Source: Pedobacter sp. JY14-1
Lineage (GTDB): Bacteria; Bacteroidota; Bacteroidia; Sphingobacteriales; Sphingobacteriaceae
DNA: 64,000 bases
Reading direction: 5' to 3'
NCBI RefSeq assembly: GCF_029269825.1
Contig: NZ_JARJHU010000001.1
Location: 721,786-785,785, forward strand
Below are positions 37,601 to 45,537 of this stretch, piece by piece. The translations under genes were made by a program, and so were the position numbers. Every line of letters begins with the position of its first letter. The stretch's first letter is position 1. Below the pieces are notes generated by a model, which worked only from the letters and a program-made list of their open reading frames with translations, did no database searches and was not told the origin of the DNA.

Positions 37601-38174
37601 AAAGATGCACTTTAAAAGAACTACCGGATTTGGGGTGGACGAGGATGTCCGTATTGTTTTCGGATGCCACCAGGGCCAAAAAGTTCCTGTTGTTGCCGTT
37701 ACCCTCCGTTGTCTGGGTAAAGTTCATAGAGAAATACTTCTGCCCGAGTGCCTCCAGGGGAAGGATAAGCGATGCCGCAGACCTGGCCCCCGCAGAAATA
37801 TGCGCGTATACGGCCACTTTCGGCATGCCATCTGAAACTTTGATGAAGATCCCTTTATTGGACAGGGGCTTATTGCGGTCGCTGTAATCGATATACGCAT
37901 CGGATCTTGGAACAAGAAATGGGATGGCTTTATTGGCGGGTATCAATGTGGGCTCTGACGAGTAACCGTTACAGGTAACGGTTACTTCCGACTTCACCTT
38001 TGCGGTCACATAAATGGTGATTTTAGCTTCCCTGAAAGATCCGTTCATCGTCTGTGAGGGGTCGTGAGAAGGGAACACCGCCCAGAATTGCGTACCTTCA
38101 TTCGATACCTGTTGAGCGCGGGTAATGGTTACAGATAGCAGCCAGAGAAGAACGACGCAGACTATCCTTTGCAT
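34674..38174 (-). CDS. Large secreted PKD-domain protein with type IX (CHU_C/type B) sorting domain
   Basis: 1166 residues. Signal peptide (QRIVCVVLLWLLSVTITRAQ). Residues about 25-430 resemble the IgGFc-binding-like N-terminal domain (GTQFWAVFPSHDP, VYAHISAGARSAASLILPL). About 560-860 carry three or four PKD-type domains (WIWDLGENSQTSSEQNPVYTY, WRWNFGDGSPEITTQAAKH, YLWNFGDAGNPLNSDTQ). The C-terminal 90 residues are the gliding-motility/CHU_C sorting domain (PPNSFSPNGDGRNDTWVIEN, VEIFNRYGQRVYFSKGF, PVGTYYYIINL). Exported by the Sec system, then through T9SS to the surface, where it likely acts as an adhesin or matrix protein. Followed by its PorP/SprF partner; preceded by two response regulators on the same strand. 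Confidence 0.9.
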   Translation of the reverse strand: MQRIVCVVLLWLLSVTITRAQQVSNEGTQFWAVFPSHDPSQTMNGSFREAKITIYVTAKVKSEVTVTCNGYSSEPTLIPANKAIPFLVPRSDAYIDYSDRNKPLSNKGIFIKVSDGMPKVAVYAHISAGARSAASLILPLEALGQKYFSMNFTQTTEGNGNNRNFLALVASENNTDILVHPKSGSSFKVHLSNAGDVYQYMPDGNEDLTGTYAEIDPGSADNCTKRFAAFSGSTSVSIGCASSRDPLYQQLYPTVSWGKTYTAIPFINRYFYYRVLAQEDYTIVNASDNGSPVVLNKGQMYTSGRMSVPVYISADKNISVAQYALTQDCGSPLPNLYGDPEMVLLNPVEFNIRNITLFSSREEDIKEKYINVCMSTAATGSFRLNGQPVANANWSVVPSNPALSYVQLQVYDINSTLSASEGFNAIAYGFGDHESYAYSAGTNLAANNYLLISNTVTGFDAPNACKDQASDFKIVFPFRPKDDQVIWQLDEEIPVTTMTVPKEIVSPGGQVLYEYIYAAKRTFARIETHAMKVTAVMPDTESCLGRPVDYEFAFSVYPIPVAAFDAPEEICFGTALTLTDKSTLNIADVPVNKWIWDLGENSQTSSEQNPVYTYSTSGVKTVKLTAGLEEGCLSDPVEVQVLVKPRITPGFDMNSTECISSEVVVLDKTIVEGGIQPSSWRWNFGDGSPEITTQAAKHKYSRPGIYQVTLIAGTSDGCFSATVSKSVTIEALPKADFALPEICVNDKDAVFINRSSDDAGNKSELTYLWNFGDAGNPLNSDTQESPVHKYLAPGKYTVTLTVVTKNGCAAITNKELFVNGADAIADFDVMNSKALCSREKVTVVNRARVAPGNIVRIVWIPDHTQPAQTITDEDPEPGKTYDFTYPAATSPLPKEYTIVMRAYSGQTCYQETQQTITIYPNPNVVFGAIDPVCLNTGPVKISSAGEQLGVAGIGVFSGRGVSKDGTFDPGAAGAGTHVITYTFSNAQGCDDVKTQSITVYDIPVVSNPRDVFMYPGDQRQLDLGRGSGLTYRWQPADGLDNANIPNPVVTADTEKTYTITIVNQNGCSVVEKLNVHIIPDVNPPNSFSPNGDGRNDTWVIENMEIYLNATVEIFNRYGQRVYFSKGFYKPFDGKYNGQFLPVGTYYYIINLNNSRKPLTGPLTILK

Positions 38175-38184
38175 AACAGGAGGA

Positions 38185-38652
38185 TTAAGGCTGCAGGTTC
38201 TGGCGCAAAAGGTATTCGAGCTGTTTATTGGCCAGGATCAGTTGTTCTGTCAGTTCGCGGTTCTGTTGCCGCAGAGAATAGATTTCGTAGGCTTTTTCAA
38301 TGTTGATGCGCAGGTCTTCATCCATCCAGGGCTTTTGGATATACTTATAGACCTGCCCTTTGTTGATGGCGTCGATAACGGCGTTGATGTCGGCATAACC
38401 GGTAAGCAATATACGGATGGGATCCGGAAAGTCAGGAATGACAGACTCCAGAAACTCGATCCCTGTGGTCACTGGCATGCGCTGGTCAGTAATAATGACG
38501 TGGATCAATTCAGATTCCAGTATCTTTCTGCCCTCTATCGCAGAATTTGCAGTAAAAACATTGAAGATTCTCCTGAAGCCCGCCTTGAAGGAAGTCAGAT
38601 TATGCACTTCGTCATCTACATACAAAACATTGATCTGATTGGCAGTACTCAT
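38185..38652 (-). CDS. Response regulator with coiled-coil tail, no output domain (A)
   Basis: 155 residues. Receiver domain 1-125 with acid pair D13-D14 (LYVDDEVHNL), phosphoacceptor D56 (IITDQRMPVTTGIEFLES) and the switch K in IQKPWMDEDL. The last 30 residues are a coiled coil (SLRQQNRELTEQLILANKQL). It shares its layout with the receiver at 38741-39205 and, in the receiver, with that of the hybrid at 44464-45537; all three read LLTGYxDIxAxxDAINxGxxYxYIxKPW. No DNA-binding or enzymatic output. The start of the large T9SS cargo gene is 10 bases downstream, so both are probably on one transcript. Confidence 0.88.
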   Translation of the reverse strand: MSTANQINVLYVDDEVHNLTSFKAGFRRIFNVFTANSAIEGRKILESELIHVIITDQRMPVTTGIEFLESVIPDFPDPIRILLTGYADINAVIDAINKGQVYKYIQKPWMDEDLRINIEKAYEIYSLRQQNRELTEQLILANKQLEYLLRQNLQP

Positions 38653-38740
38653 AAAGATTAGCAGAAATTTGATTAAATATACAGATTTTAATATTCAGAT
38701 CATTTTCTGCATATGTAAAAAAAATAACATAAGTCCCTTA

Positions 38741-39205
38741 TCAGGAAAGCAACTTCTGCCTGAGCATAAATTCCAGTTGTTCGTTTACACGGAGTAGTTC
38801 TGCGGTAAGTGCCTTGTTCTCTTTGCGTAATCGGTACAGCTCATACGCCTTATGGAGGTTAACCCTAAGTTCATCTTCCTGCCAGGGTTTTGAGATATAC
38901 TGATAAACCTGGCCTTTGTTGATGGCATCGATAACGGCGTTTATATCCGCATAACCGGTGAGCAAAATGCGGATAGCGTCCGGATAAGCTTCGATAGTAG
39001 ACTCAAGGAATTCTACGCCTGTAATACCGGGCATACGCTGATCAGAAATGATGATCTGGATATCGTTGTCCTGCTTTAATATTTGAGTGGCCTCCGCAGC
39101 TGATTGCGCAATATATACCGTAAACTCCCTTCTGAATGATGCTTTGAAAGAATTCAGGTTATGTGATTCGTCATCAACGTATAAAACACTTATTTTCTCC
39201 TGCAT
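38741..39205 (-). CDS. Response regulator with coiled-coil tail, no output domain (B)
   Basis: 154 residues, paralogous to the preceding gene (VLYVDDESHNLNSFKASFRR; D55 in IISDQRMPGITGVEFLEST; LLTGYADINAVIDAINKGQV identical between the two). The C-terminal coiled coil is RKENKALTAELLRVNEQLEFML. No output domain, so it works by protein contact. It is divergent from the Rv1355c-like gene; the 113-base intergenic region has a -7 element for it (39220-39227) and a perfect palindrome (39247-39258). Confidence 0.88.
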   Translation of the reverse strand: MQEKISVLYVDDESHNLNSFKASFRREFTVYIAQSAAEATQILKQDNDIQIIISDQRMPGITGVEFLESTIEAYPDAIRILLTGYADINAVIDAINKGQVYQYISKPWQEDELRVNLHKAYELYRLRKENKALTAELLRVNEQLEFMLRQKLLS

Positions 39206-39318
39206 TTTAATAGCTTATGCAAATTTATCAAAAAATAACAAAGCGCACTAATATTAGTAAATATAGCTATTTTACGCTAAATTTATCAGGTATAAGAGGA
39301 TTAGTTTGCCATAGTAAA
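39206..39318. promoter_or_regulatory. Divergent promoter region with 12-base palindrome
   Basis: Minus-strand -7 element TAAATTTG (39220-39227) is 15 bases from the response-regulator start. The perfect palindrome ACTAATATTAGT (39247-39258) lies 19 bases behind it, at the -33 position, so a bound protein could block that promoter. In the plus direction a near -7 (TTAGTTTG, 39301-39308) stands before the ATG at 39319. The region is very AT-rich. Confidence 0.4.
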
Positions 39319-41616
39319 ATGCTATTATTTAACAATCAACAAGATAAGGACAATCTGTGTGTCAAGCCTGAATTTTTCAGGCTTCGCGAAAAGGAAGATA
39401 AGCTCAGATTTGAAGCGCTGTTAAAGGACAAACCACACATTAAGTTTTACGATCAGATAGAAAGTCAGCTTGATGAGTTAGTTAAATCAAAACACCCTAA
39501 AAACAAACCGGAAGGGGCGAGACTTGTCGAGTTAAGAAATGAGCACCTGGGCAATTGCAGTCCCGAGGAATATGGAGTATGGGTGTATTATCCCTGGAAC
39601 GAAAGGGTGGTGCACCTGCTTGATGAAACAGAGTTTATAGAAATGCGTACAAACCGCAATATCTATAAAATCACACGTGAGGAACGCGATATCCTCAGCA
39701 GGCAAAAAATTGGCGTGGTGGGCCTTTCCGTCGGACAGTCGGTATCCGTTACCCTGGCCATGGAAAGGGGCTTTGGAGAAATAAGGCTTGCGGATTTTGA
39801 CGTCCTTGAACTGACGAACCTGAACAGGATCAGGACCGGGGTCCATAACCTGGGCATTCCTAAAGTGGTAATCGTAGCCAGGGAGATCAAAGAGATTGAT
39901 CCCTTTCTGAAGGTTACTTTGTTTGCTGACGGATTAACGGATGAAAACATGGACCGCTTTTTTACGGAAGGTGGCAAGCTGGACATTGTGGTTGATGAAT
40001 GTGATGGCCTGGACATGAAAATCCTGTTGCGGCACAAGGCCAAGTCACTGCATATACCGGTGGTTATGGACGCAAGCGACAGGGGAACATTGGATGTGGA
40101 GCGGTTTGACCTGGAACCCGACAGGCCGATTTTACACGGGTTTATAGACCATCTTGACCACACCCGCATACGCGAGCTCAAGACCAATGAAGAAAAAATC
40201 CCATACCTGATTCCGATGGTTGGCCTGACAACGATGTCGGACCGCCTGAAGGCATCTATGGTTGAAGTAGGGCAATCGATTACTACATGGCCTCAGCTTG
40301 CCTCTGCTGTGGTGTTGGGCGGAGCGTTGGGTGCAGACGTTTGCAGAAGGATCGCACTTGACCAGTATCACGAATCAGGGAGGTATTTTGTTGATCTTGA
40401 AGAATTGGTTGGCGACAGGAAAAAACCGGCGTCTGACGACTATCGCGTCAAAGCATATGATGTTGCGGAACTGACGTTAACAGAGATGGAACGCATTGCC
40501 GGGAATTACCGGATGGGCGGCGAATACCTTAGCCCTGACAAAAATGCGGTATCCGCAATCGTCACTGCTGCCGGGCTCGCGCCTTCAGGTGGAAATAGTC
40601 AGCCGTGGAAGTGGCTTTTTTACAATGACCAACTCTTTCTTTTCCATGACAGGAAGCAATCTGTATCCTGGATGGATTTCAATGATACGGCTTCTTATAT
40701 CTCTTTTGGTACTTCAATAGAAAACCTGAAGATCAAAGCGGGAGAATTGGGACTAGAGACCAGCTATGAACTATTTCCGCTTGCGGATGAAAAAAAACTG
40801 ATCGGTGTTTTTTCGTTCAGAAAAAGTATGGCCGCACCTTATTTAGGAGACTTATCAACCGGTCTGGCACTGAGATTGACGAATCGGAAAAAAGGCGATA
40901 TGCGGCCACTTGAAGGATCGGTTATCCAGAAAATATCGGAACATGTCAGTCGCGGATCTGAAGCTGAATTACAGGTCATTACAGACCGGGAGCAGATAGA
41001 AAGGATTGCAGAGATTGTTTCCGGTGTAGAAAGATTGCGTTTTCTGTTTCCCCAGGCGCATCATGAACTTTATACGAAGGAGATCGTGTGGCCTTCGGAA
41101 TCCGGCGAACCCATTGTCGAAGGTATAGATATCAATACCCTTGAGCTTTCGGAAAGTGACAAGACCGGATTGATAGTAGCTTCTAAACCAGAAGTAATTA
41201 ATCTGCTGAATCGCTGGGGCGGGGGAACTGCTTTCGAAAAAATATCAAAAAGCTCTGTCGCCTCTTCTTCGGCCATTGCAATGGTGACGATGCCTGAATA
41301 CAGTGACAAGAATTTTATTAAAGGTGGTGAGGCCCTGCAACGTGCCTGGATCACAGCGAATTTAAACGGTATCGCAGTGCAACCGATCAGTGGTATGCTT
41401 TTTATGTTTGACCGCCTCAATAAAACCAATGGCGAAGGTATGCCCGCAAAAATGGTCGCCGAGCTGGCGGAATTACAAAAGGCGCTATTCCACATTTTTA
41501 ACGGGATTGACCAGCGTTGCCCCATATTCATATTCAGGTTGTCAAACGCCGGTCAGGCTTCTGTCCGGTCCCTGAAAAAGCCCCTTGAAGAAATCTTAAA
41601 ATTCTCTGCTCAATGA
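39319..41616 (+). CDS. Rv1355c-like fusion: ThiF (E1-like) domain plus nitroreductase domain
   Basis: 765 residues from the ATG at 39319; a reading 34 residues longer has an unlikely N-terminus. Residues about 125-370 are a ThiF/MoeB-type adenylation fold: KIGVVGLSVGQSVSVTLA (degenerate glycine loop, G132/G135/G139), LADFDVLELTNLNRIRTG with D159/D161/N167/N169/R170, and VVDECDGLDMKILLRHKAK. The E1 catalytic cysteine and Cys-x-x-Cys zinc sites are not seen. Residues about 405-765 are a nitroreductase (AGLAPSGGNSQPWKW, then TNRKKGDMRPL, and the later APLL-like FMN-side pieces). The family is named after M. tuberculosis Rv1355c (also called MoeY); its reaction is unknown. It overlaps the next gene by 4 bases (ATGA) and heads a five-gene operon. 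Confidence 0.85.
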   Translation: MLLFNNQQDKDNLCVKPEFFRLREKEDKLRFEALLKDKPHIKFYDQIESQLDELVKSKHPKNKPEGARLVELRNEHLGNCSPEEYGVWVYYPWNERVVHLLDETEFIEMRTNRNIYKITREERDILSRQKIGVVGLSVGQSVSVTLAMERGFGEIRLADFDVLELTNLNRIRTGVHNLGIPKVVIVAREIKEIDPFLKVTLFADGLTDENMDRFFTEGGKLDIVVDECDGLDMKILLRHKAKSLHIPVVMDASDRGTLDVERFDLEPDRPILHGFIDHLDHTRIRELKTNEEKIPYLIPMVGLTTMSDRLKASMVEVGQSITTWPQLASAVVLGGALGADVCRRIALDQYHESGRYFVDLEELVGDRKKPASDDYRVKAYDVAELTLTEMERIAGNYRMGGEYLSPDKNAVSAIVTAAGLAPSGGNSQPWKWLFYNDQLFLFHDRKQSVSWMDFNDTASYISFGTSIENLKIKAGELGLETSYELFPLADEKKLIGVFSFRKSMAAPYLGDLSTGLALRLTNRKKGDMRPLEGSVIQKISEHVSRGSEAELQVITDREQIERIAEIVSGVERLRFLFPQAHHELYTKEIVWPSESGEPIVEGIDINTLELSESDKTGLIVASKPEVINLLNRWGGGTAFEKISKSSVASSSAIAMVTMPEYSDKNFIKGGEALQRAWITANLNGIAVQPISGMLFMFDRLNKTNGEGMPAKMVAELAELQKALFHIFNGIDQRCPIFIFRLSNAGQASVRSLKKPLEEILKFSAQ

Positions 41617-42308
41617 GGAAGATTACATTTCAATCGTTTACCGCCATCCATGAGCCTGAACTATGCGAACGTTACCTCGAGGGGCATGTACAGGTATTGA
41701 AAGACTATGGCATCACTAATATAACGACAAACAACAGGCTGTGGATGGAACTACCGAACGTTCATGGTGTGGTCGCAATTGACGAAGAGGGCGAAATTGT
41801 CGGCGGGGTAAGGGTACATATAGCTGATGGCGTACATCCGCTTCCTGTAGAAAAAGCGGTTGGTTATATGGATGCTAAAGTAACCGCAGTGATCAATGAG
41901 TATTTTGATGAAGGTACCGGTGAACTTTGCGGCTTGTGGAATGCAAAAAGTGTAGCAGGTATCGGAATTAGTTTATTACTGGTGAGGGCAGGTATCGCTA
42001 TTGTAAACCAAATCAGGTTAGGTTCACTGTTTACGATATGCGGCGATTACACGATGCCCATGGTAAGAAGAGTTGGTTTTATTGTGGAGGATTCGCTGGG
42101 AAATGGAGGCGAGTTTTTTTATCCCAAAGATGACTATATTGCGAGAGTGCTCAGAAAAATGAATGCTGAAACGCTGGAAACTGCAGATGAATATGACCGG
42201 GACCGAATTTTAGACCTAAGATATAATCCGGAACAGCATACCATTGAGCAAGGCCCCAAAGGAGAAATCGATGTTGATTATCACCTCCTGATACCGAAAT
42301 ATGATTAA
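41613..42308 (+). CDS. GNAT-like N-acyltransferase
   Basis: 231 residues, no signal peptide or membrane segment. The core MELPNVHGVVAIDEEGEIVGGVRVHI, then ELCGLWNAKSVAGIGISLLLVRAGIAIVNQI and FTICGDYTMPMVRRVGFIVED, has the GNAT order: strand, helix with an acyl-CoA-side glycine region (VAGIGISLLL), and 'G..FG.iv' end. The long N-terminal part (CERYLEGHVQVLKDYGI) is seen in autoinducer-synthase-like acyltransferases as well as in ordinary GNATs. I cannot tell which. The start codon lies in the stop of the preceding gene and its own end overlaps the kinase by 8 bases, so it is translationally coupled on both sides. Confidence 0.7.
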   Translation: MRKITFQSFTAIHEPELCERYLEGHVQVLKDYGITNITTNNRLWMELPNVHGVVAIDEEGEIVGGVRVHIADGVHPLPVEKAVGYMDAKVTAVINEYFDEGTGELCGLWNAKSVAGIGISLLLVRAGIAIVNQIRLGSLFTICGDYTMPMVRRVGFIVEDSLGNGGEFFYPKDDYIARVLRKMNAETLETADEYDRDRILDLRYNPEQHTIEQGPKGEIDVDYHLLIPKYD

Positions 42309-44454
42309 AAGAGTATGTTTTAGCCTTCCCCTGATACTTTCGTTGTTATGGGGTATGACCGCTTTTGCCCAGCATCCGATCATTCTGAAGCAGGGCGAAG
42401 TACTGAATAACTTCGGAACGCAAATGTTGCTCTTAACCGACTCTGCCGGAGTTTTGGACATTTCACAGATAAAAAACAGCGATGGTTTTGAAAAGGTAAC
42501 AGACAATGTGCCGAATCTGGGAATTACCACTTATACCTACTGGCTGAAAATCAAGGTTGAAAACCAGACCAATGATCCCAATCTCATTCTTCAGATCCCC
42601 CTCCCTACCCTTGATTTCGTTGATTTTTATCAGGTTGACCCTAGTGGTAAAGTACTTTACAGCGAATTCATAGGTGACAACCGGCCTTATTACAACCGGA
42701 AGTTTGACAATCCGTTCAGTACTTTCAGGTTTAGCGTGGCCAAAGGCGAGGCTACGACGCTCTACTTAAGGATAAAAGGAAATGAGCAATTACAGGTGCC
42801 TACTACACTCTGCCAGAGTAAACTGATCGCCCAAAAGAACGCTGATGCCTTTCTTGTGTTCGGCATATTCTCAGGAATATTCCTGGTGATGTTTACCTAC
42901 AATCTGTTTCTGTATCTGTCCACGAAAGATAAGACCTATCTTTTTTACATCATCAACTTATTGTTTATCGGATTGTTACAGGCAAACTTCCAGGGGTTTC
43001 CTTTCAAATATCTATGGCCGGATAACGTATGGGTGGCAAAATATGCAGTTTACATTTTAACCCCTCTTGCAGCACTCACCGGGCTGGAGTTCATGAAGAA
43101 TTTCCTGCATACCAAAGAGCTCCTGCCCAAGGCGCATAAATACTCACGGCTGTTCTATTTGTTATATCTCTTTGCCTTCATACAGCTGTTGCTCGGGCGG
43201 TTAAATACTTCTTACCAACTGCTGCAAATGGCCGCAATGACTGTGGCTATTTTTATGCTGATTACGGCTATCATTACTTACCGGAAAGGATACAGCCCTG
43301 CCAAATTTTTCCTGATCGCATGGAGCGTCTTCCTTTTGGGGCTCTGTATATTCGTTCTGAAAGACTATAACATACTCCCCTACAATACGATTACCTATAG
43401 CATGATGCCTTTCGGCTCGGCGCTTGAGGTCATCTTGCTTTCGTTTGCGCTTGCGGACAAGATCAATACTTTCAAAAAGGAGAAGGAAGCTTCACAGGAA
43501 GAAGCCCTCCGCATCTCACTGGAAAATGAACGGCTGATCACGGAACAAAATATCGAACTCGAGAAGAAGGTTAACGAAAGGACGCTGGAACTGCAAAAGT
43601 CAAATGATACGCTGGAAGTGGCCCTGAAAGATCTTAAGGAAGCTCAGTCTCAGCTTGTTGACCAGGAAAAAATGGCCGGGCTCGGCCAGCTTACCGCCGG
43701 AATTGCCCATGAGATCAATAATCCCATAAATTTTGTAACCTCTAACATTAAACCTCTTGAGTTAGATATCCTCGACCTGGACGAAGTGATCAATATGTAC
43801 GAAAAGCTTGACCTGTCGGGTGATGTAAAGGAACAGATCGAAAAGATTGATTCGTTCAAGCGTCAGATTGATATCCATTTCGTCAGAGATGAGATCAAGT
43901 CACTGCTGACAGGGATAAGTGAAGGAGCAAAGCGGACAGCGGAAATCATCAAAAGTCTCAAGAATTTTAGCCGCCTGGACGAAAACGACACTAAGCCTGT
44001 TGACCTTAACGAGGGTTTGGAATCTACTCTGGTGCTCGTCAAAAATACGTTTCCGGATAACCTTTTGGTGGTAAGGGAGTTTGGCAAACTGCCCAATGTG
44101 GAATGTCTGCCGGGCAAGATCAACCAGGTATTCATGAACCTGATCACGAATGCAGTGCAGGCCATTAAATCTAAACCGGTCCAGAATGCAGAGGAGAGAT
44201 TAACCATCAGGACCTGGCAGGAAGGTGAAAATGTTAAAATCAGCATCAAAGATTCTGGCACAGGTATGCCCGATTCGGTTAAACAGCGGATATTTGAGCC
44301 GTTTTTTACAACCAAAGATGTAGGAGAAGGAACAGGGCTCGGATTATCAATAGTTTTCAGGATCATTGAAAACCATCATGGTAATATTGATGTTGTCACA
44401 AAAGTAAATGAAGGTACAGAATTTATTGTTACCTTGCCTGTAAACTTCAAATAG
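42301..44454 (+). CDS. 7TM-DISM sensor histidine kinase
   Basis: 717 residues. Signal peptide (RVCFSLPLILSLLWGMTAFA). A periplasmic 7TMR-DISMED2 carbohydrate-binding-like domain at about 35-165 (YTYWLKIKVENQTNDPNLILQI). Seven helices at about 180-370. A long coiled coil (about 385-455). Then HisKA with H470 (GLGQLTAGIAHEINNPINFV) and HATPase_c (INQVFMNLITNAVQAIK N box; GTGMPDSVKQRIFEPFFTTK and GLGLSIVFRI G boxes). It senses an extracellular ligand or periplasmic state. It has no receiver of its own; the receiver genes follow. ATG at 42301 lies 8 bases inside the acyltransferase gene. Confidence 0.9.
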   Translation: MIKRVCFSLPLILSLLWGMTAFAQHPIILKQGEVLNNFGTQMLLLTDSAGVLDISQIKNSDGFEKVTDNVPNLGITTYTYWLKIKVENQTNDPNLILQIPLPTLDFVDFYQVDPSGKVLYSEFIGDNRPYYNRKFDNPFSTFRFSVAKGEATTLYLRIKGNEQLQVPTTLCQSKLIAQKNADAFLVFGIFSGIFLVMFTYNLFLYLSTKDKTYLFYIINLLFIGLLQANFQGFPFKYLWPDNVWVAKYAVYILTPLAALTGLEFMKNFLHTKELLPKAHKYSRLFYLLYLFAFIQLLLGRLNTSYQLLQMAAMTVAIFMLITAIITYRKGYSPAKFFLIAWSVFLLGLCIFVLKDYNILPYNTITYSMMPFGSALEVILLSFALADKINTFKKEKEASQEEALRISLENERLITEQNIELEKKVNERTLELQKSNDTLEVALKDLKEAQSQLVDQEKMAGLGQLTAGIAHEINNPINFVTSNIKPLELDILDLDEVINMYEKLDLSGDVKEQIEKIDSFKRQIDIHFVRDEIKSLLTGISEGAKRTAEIIKSLKNFSRLDENDTKPVDLNEGLESTLVLVKNTFPDNLLVVREFGKLPNVECLPGKINQVFMNLITNAVQAIKSKPVQNAEERLTIRTWQEGENVKISIKDSGTGMPDSVKQRIFEPFFTTKDVGEGTGLGLSIVFRIIENHHGNIDVVTKVNEGTEFIVTLPVNFK

Positions 44455-44463
44455 CTGCTCAAT

Positions 44464-45537
44464 ATGTCGACCATCCGTGTTCTCTACATAGACGACGAAG
44501 AAAACAACCTGACGGCCTTCAAGGCCGGTTTCAGGCGTCAATATGAAATATATACGGCAACCTCTGCAGCTGACGGGCAAAAGATCCTGGAAAATGTCGA
44601 CATCCAGGTGATCATTGCCGATCAAAAGATGCCGAAAATCACCGGCGTCGATTTTTTCAAAAGCATTTCCAAGACTCACCCCGATCCCGTCCGTATACTG
44701 CTTACAGGTTATACCGATATAGAGGCATTAGCGGACGCGATTAACCATGGTGACATTTATAGATATATTACCAAACCCTGGAATGACCTGGAGCTGCATA
44801 ACTCTATCAAAAATGCTTATGACGCCTATGTCGCAAAGATAGAGCTCAGGGATAAGATTGCAGAACTGGAAAAGACAAATGACGAACTGAACAGGTTTAT
44901 CTATAGTATTTCACACGAACTGCGGGCGCCGCTGGTATCTGCAATGGGAATAGTCAATGTAGTGAAGATGGAGGGGCTTTTTGATTCCTGTGGCGAATAC
45001 TGGGGGCTCATTGAAACCTGTGCCAATAAGCTGGATTATTATATCCAAAAGACCTTACAATATTATAAGAACCATAAGACAACATCTGATATTTCGTCGG
45101 TTGATTTTAACAAGTTGATACAGGAGCTGATCGACTTATATTCTTATACTGACAAAGACACGCATTTTCATGTGGAGATCAGGCAGAATACTGAATTCTA
45201 TGGTGATGCATTCCGTATTGAAGTGATCTTGGGCAATCTGATCTCCAATGCGATAAAATATCAGAAAGAAGACGAAACCAACAAAAAGGTCGTTATTTCC
45301 GTTGATGTACAACGTGAAGCCGTGGAAATCGTCATCAGCGATAACGGTATGGGTATCTTAAACGAACACCTGGAAAAAATCTTCACCCAGTTCTTCAAAG
45401 CGAAGACCAATCAGGGTACCGGACTTGGCCTTTTTATTGTGAAAGAGGCATTAAATAAAATTAACGGAAAGATTGCGGTAAGTTCCGGTCTTTCTGAGGG
45501 CACAACTTTTAAAATAACGATTCCAAATGGCCGGTAA
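44464..45537 (+). CDS. Response receiver-histidine kinase hybrid
   Basis: 357 residues. Receiver domain 1-125 with D53 (IIADQKMPKITGVDFFKS), then a short coiled coil, then HisKA with H151 (FIYSISHELRAPLVSAMGIV) and HATPase_c (VILGNLISNAIKYQKED N box; SDNGMGILNEHLEKIF G1; GTGLGLFIVKEAL G2). The REC domain is close to those in the two output-less regulators at 38185 and 38741. The order REC-then-kinase fits a phosphorelay middle step. It follows the 7TM kinase after 9 bases and overlaps the last receiver by 11. Confidence 0.9.
   Translation: MSTIRVLYIDDEENNLTAFKAGFRRQYEIYTATSAADGQKILENVDIQVIIADQKMPKITGVDFFKSISKTHPDPVRILLTGYTDIEALADAINHGDIYRYITKPWNDLELHNSIKNAYDAYVAKIELRDKIAELEKTNDELNRFIYSISHELRAPLVSAMGIVNVVKMEGLFDSCGEYWGLIETCANKLDYYIQKTLQYYKNHKTTSDISSVDFNKLIQELIDLYSYTDKDTHFHVEIRQNTEFYGDAFRIEVILGNLISNAIKYQKEDETNKKVVISVDVQREAVEIVISDNGMGILNEHLEKIFTQFFKAKTNQGTGLGLFIVKEALNKINGKIAVSSGLSEGTTFKITIPNGR

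Noticed and set aside
36900..37700. Several long open frames opposite the large T9SS gene
   Set aside because: They lie within the coding frame of the cargo protein and show no domain; they are antisense shadows of a GC-rich coding region.
34674..38174. PKD repeats as recent tandem DNA duplication
   Set aside because: The repeats are similar in protein pattern only; no tandem DNA identity was noticed.
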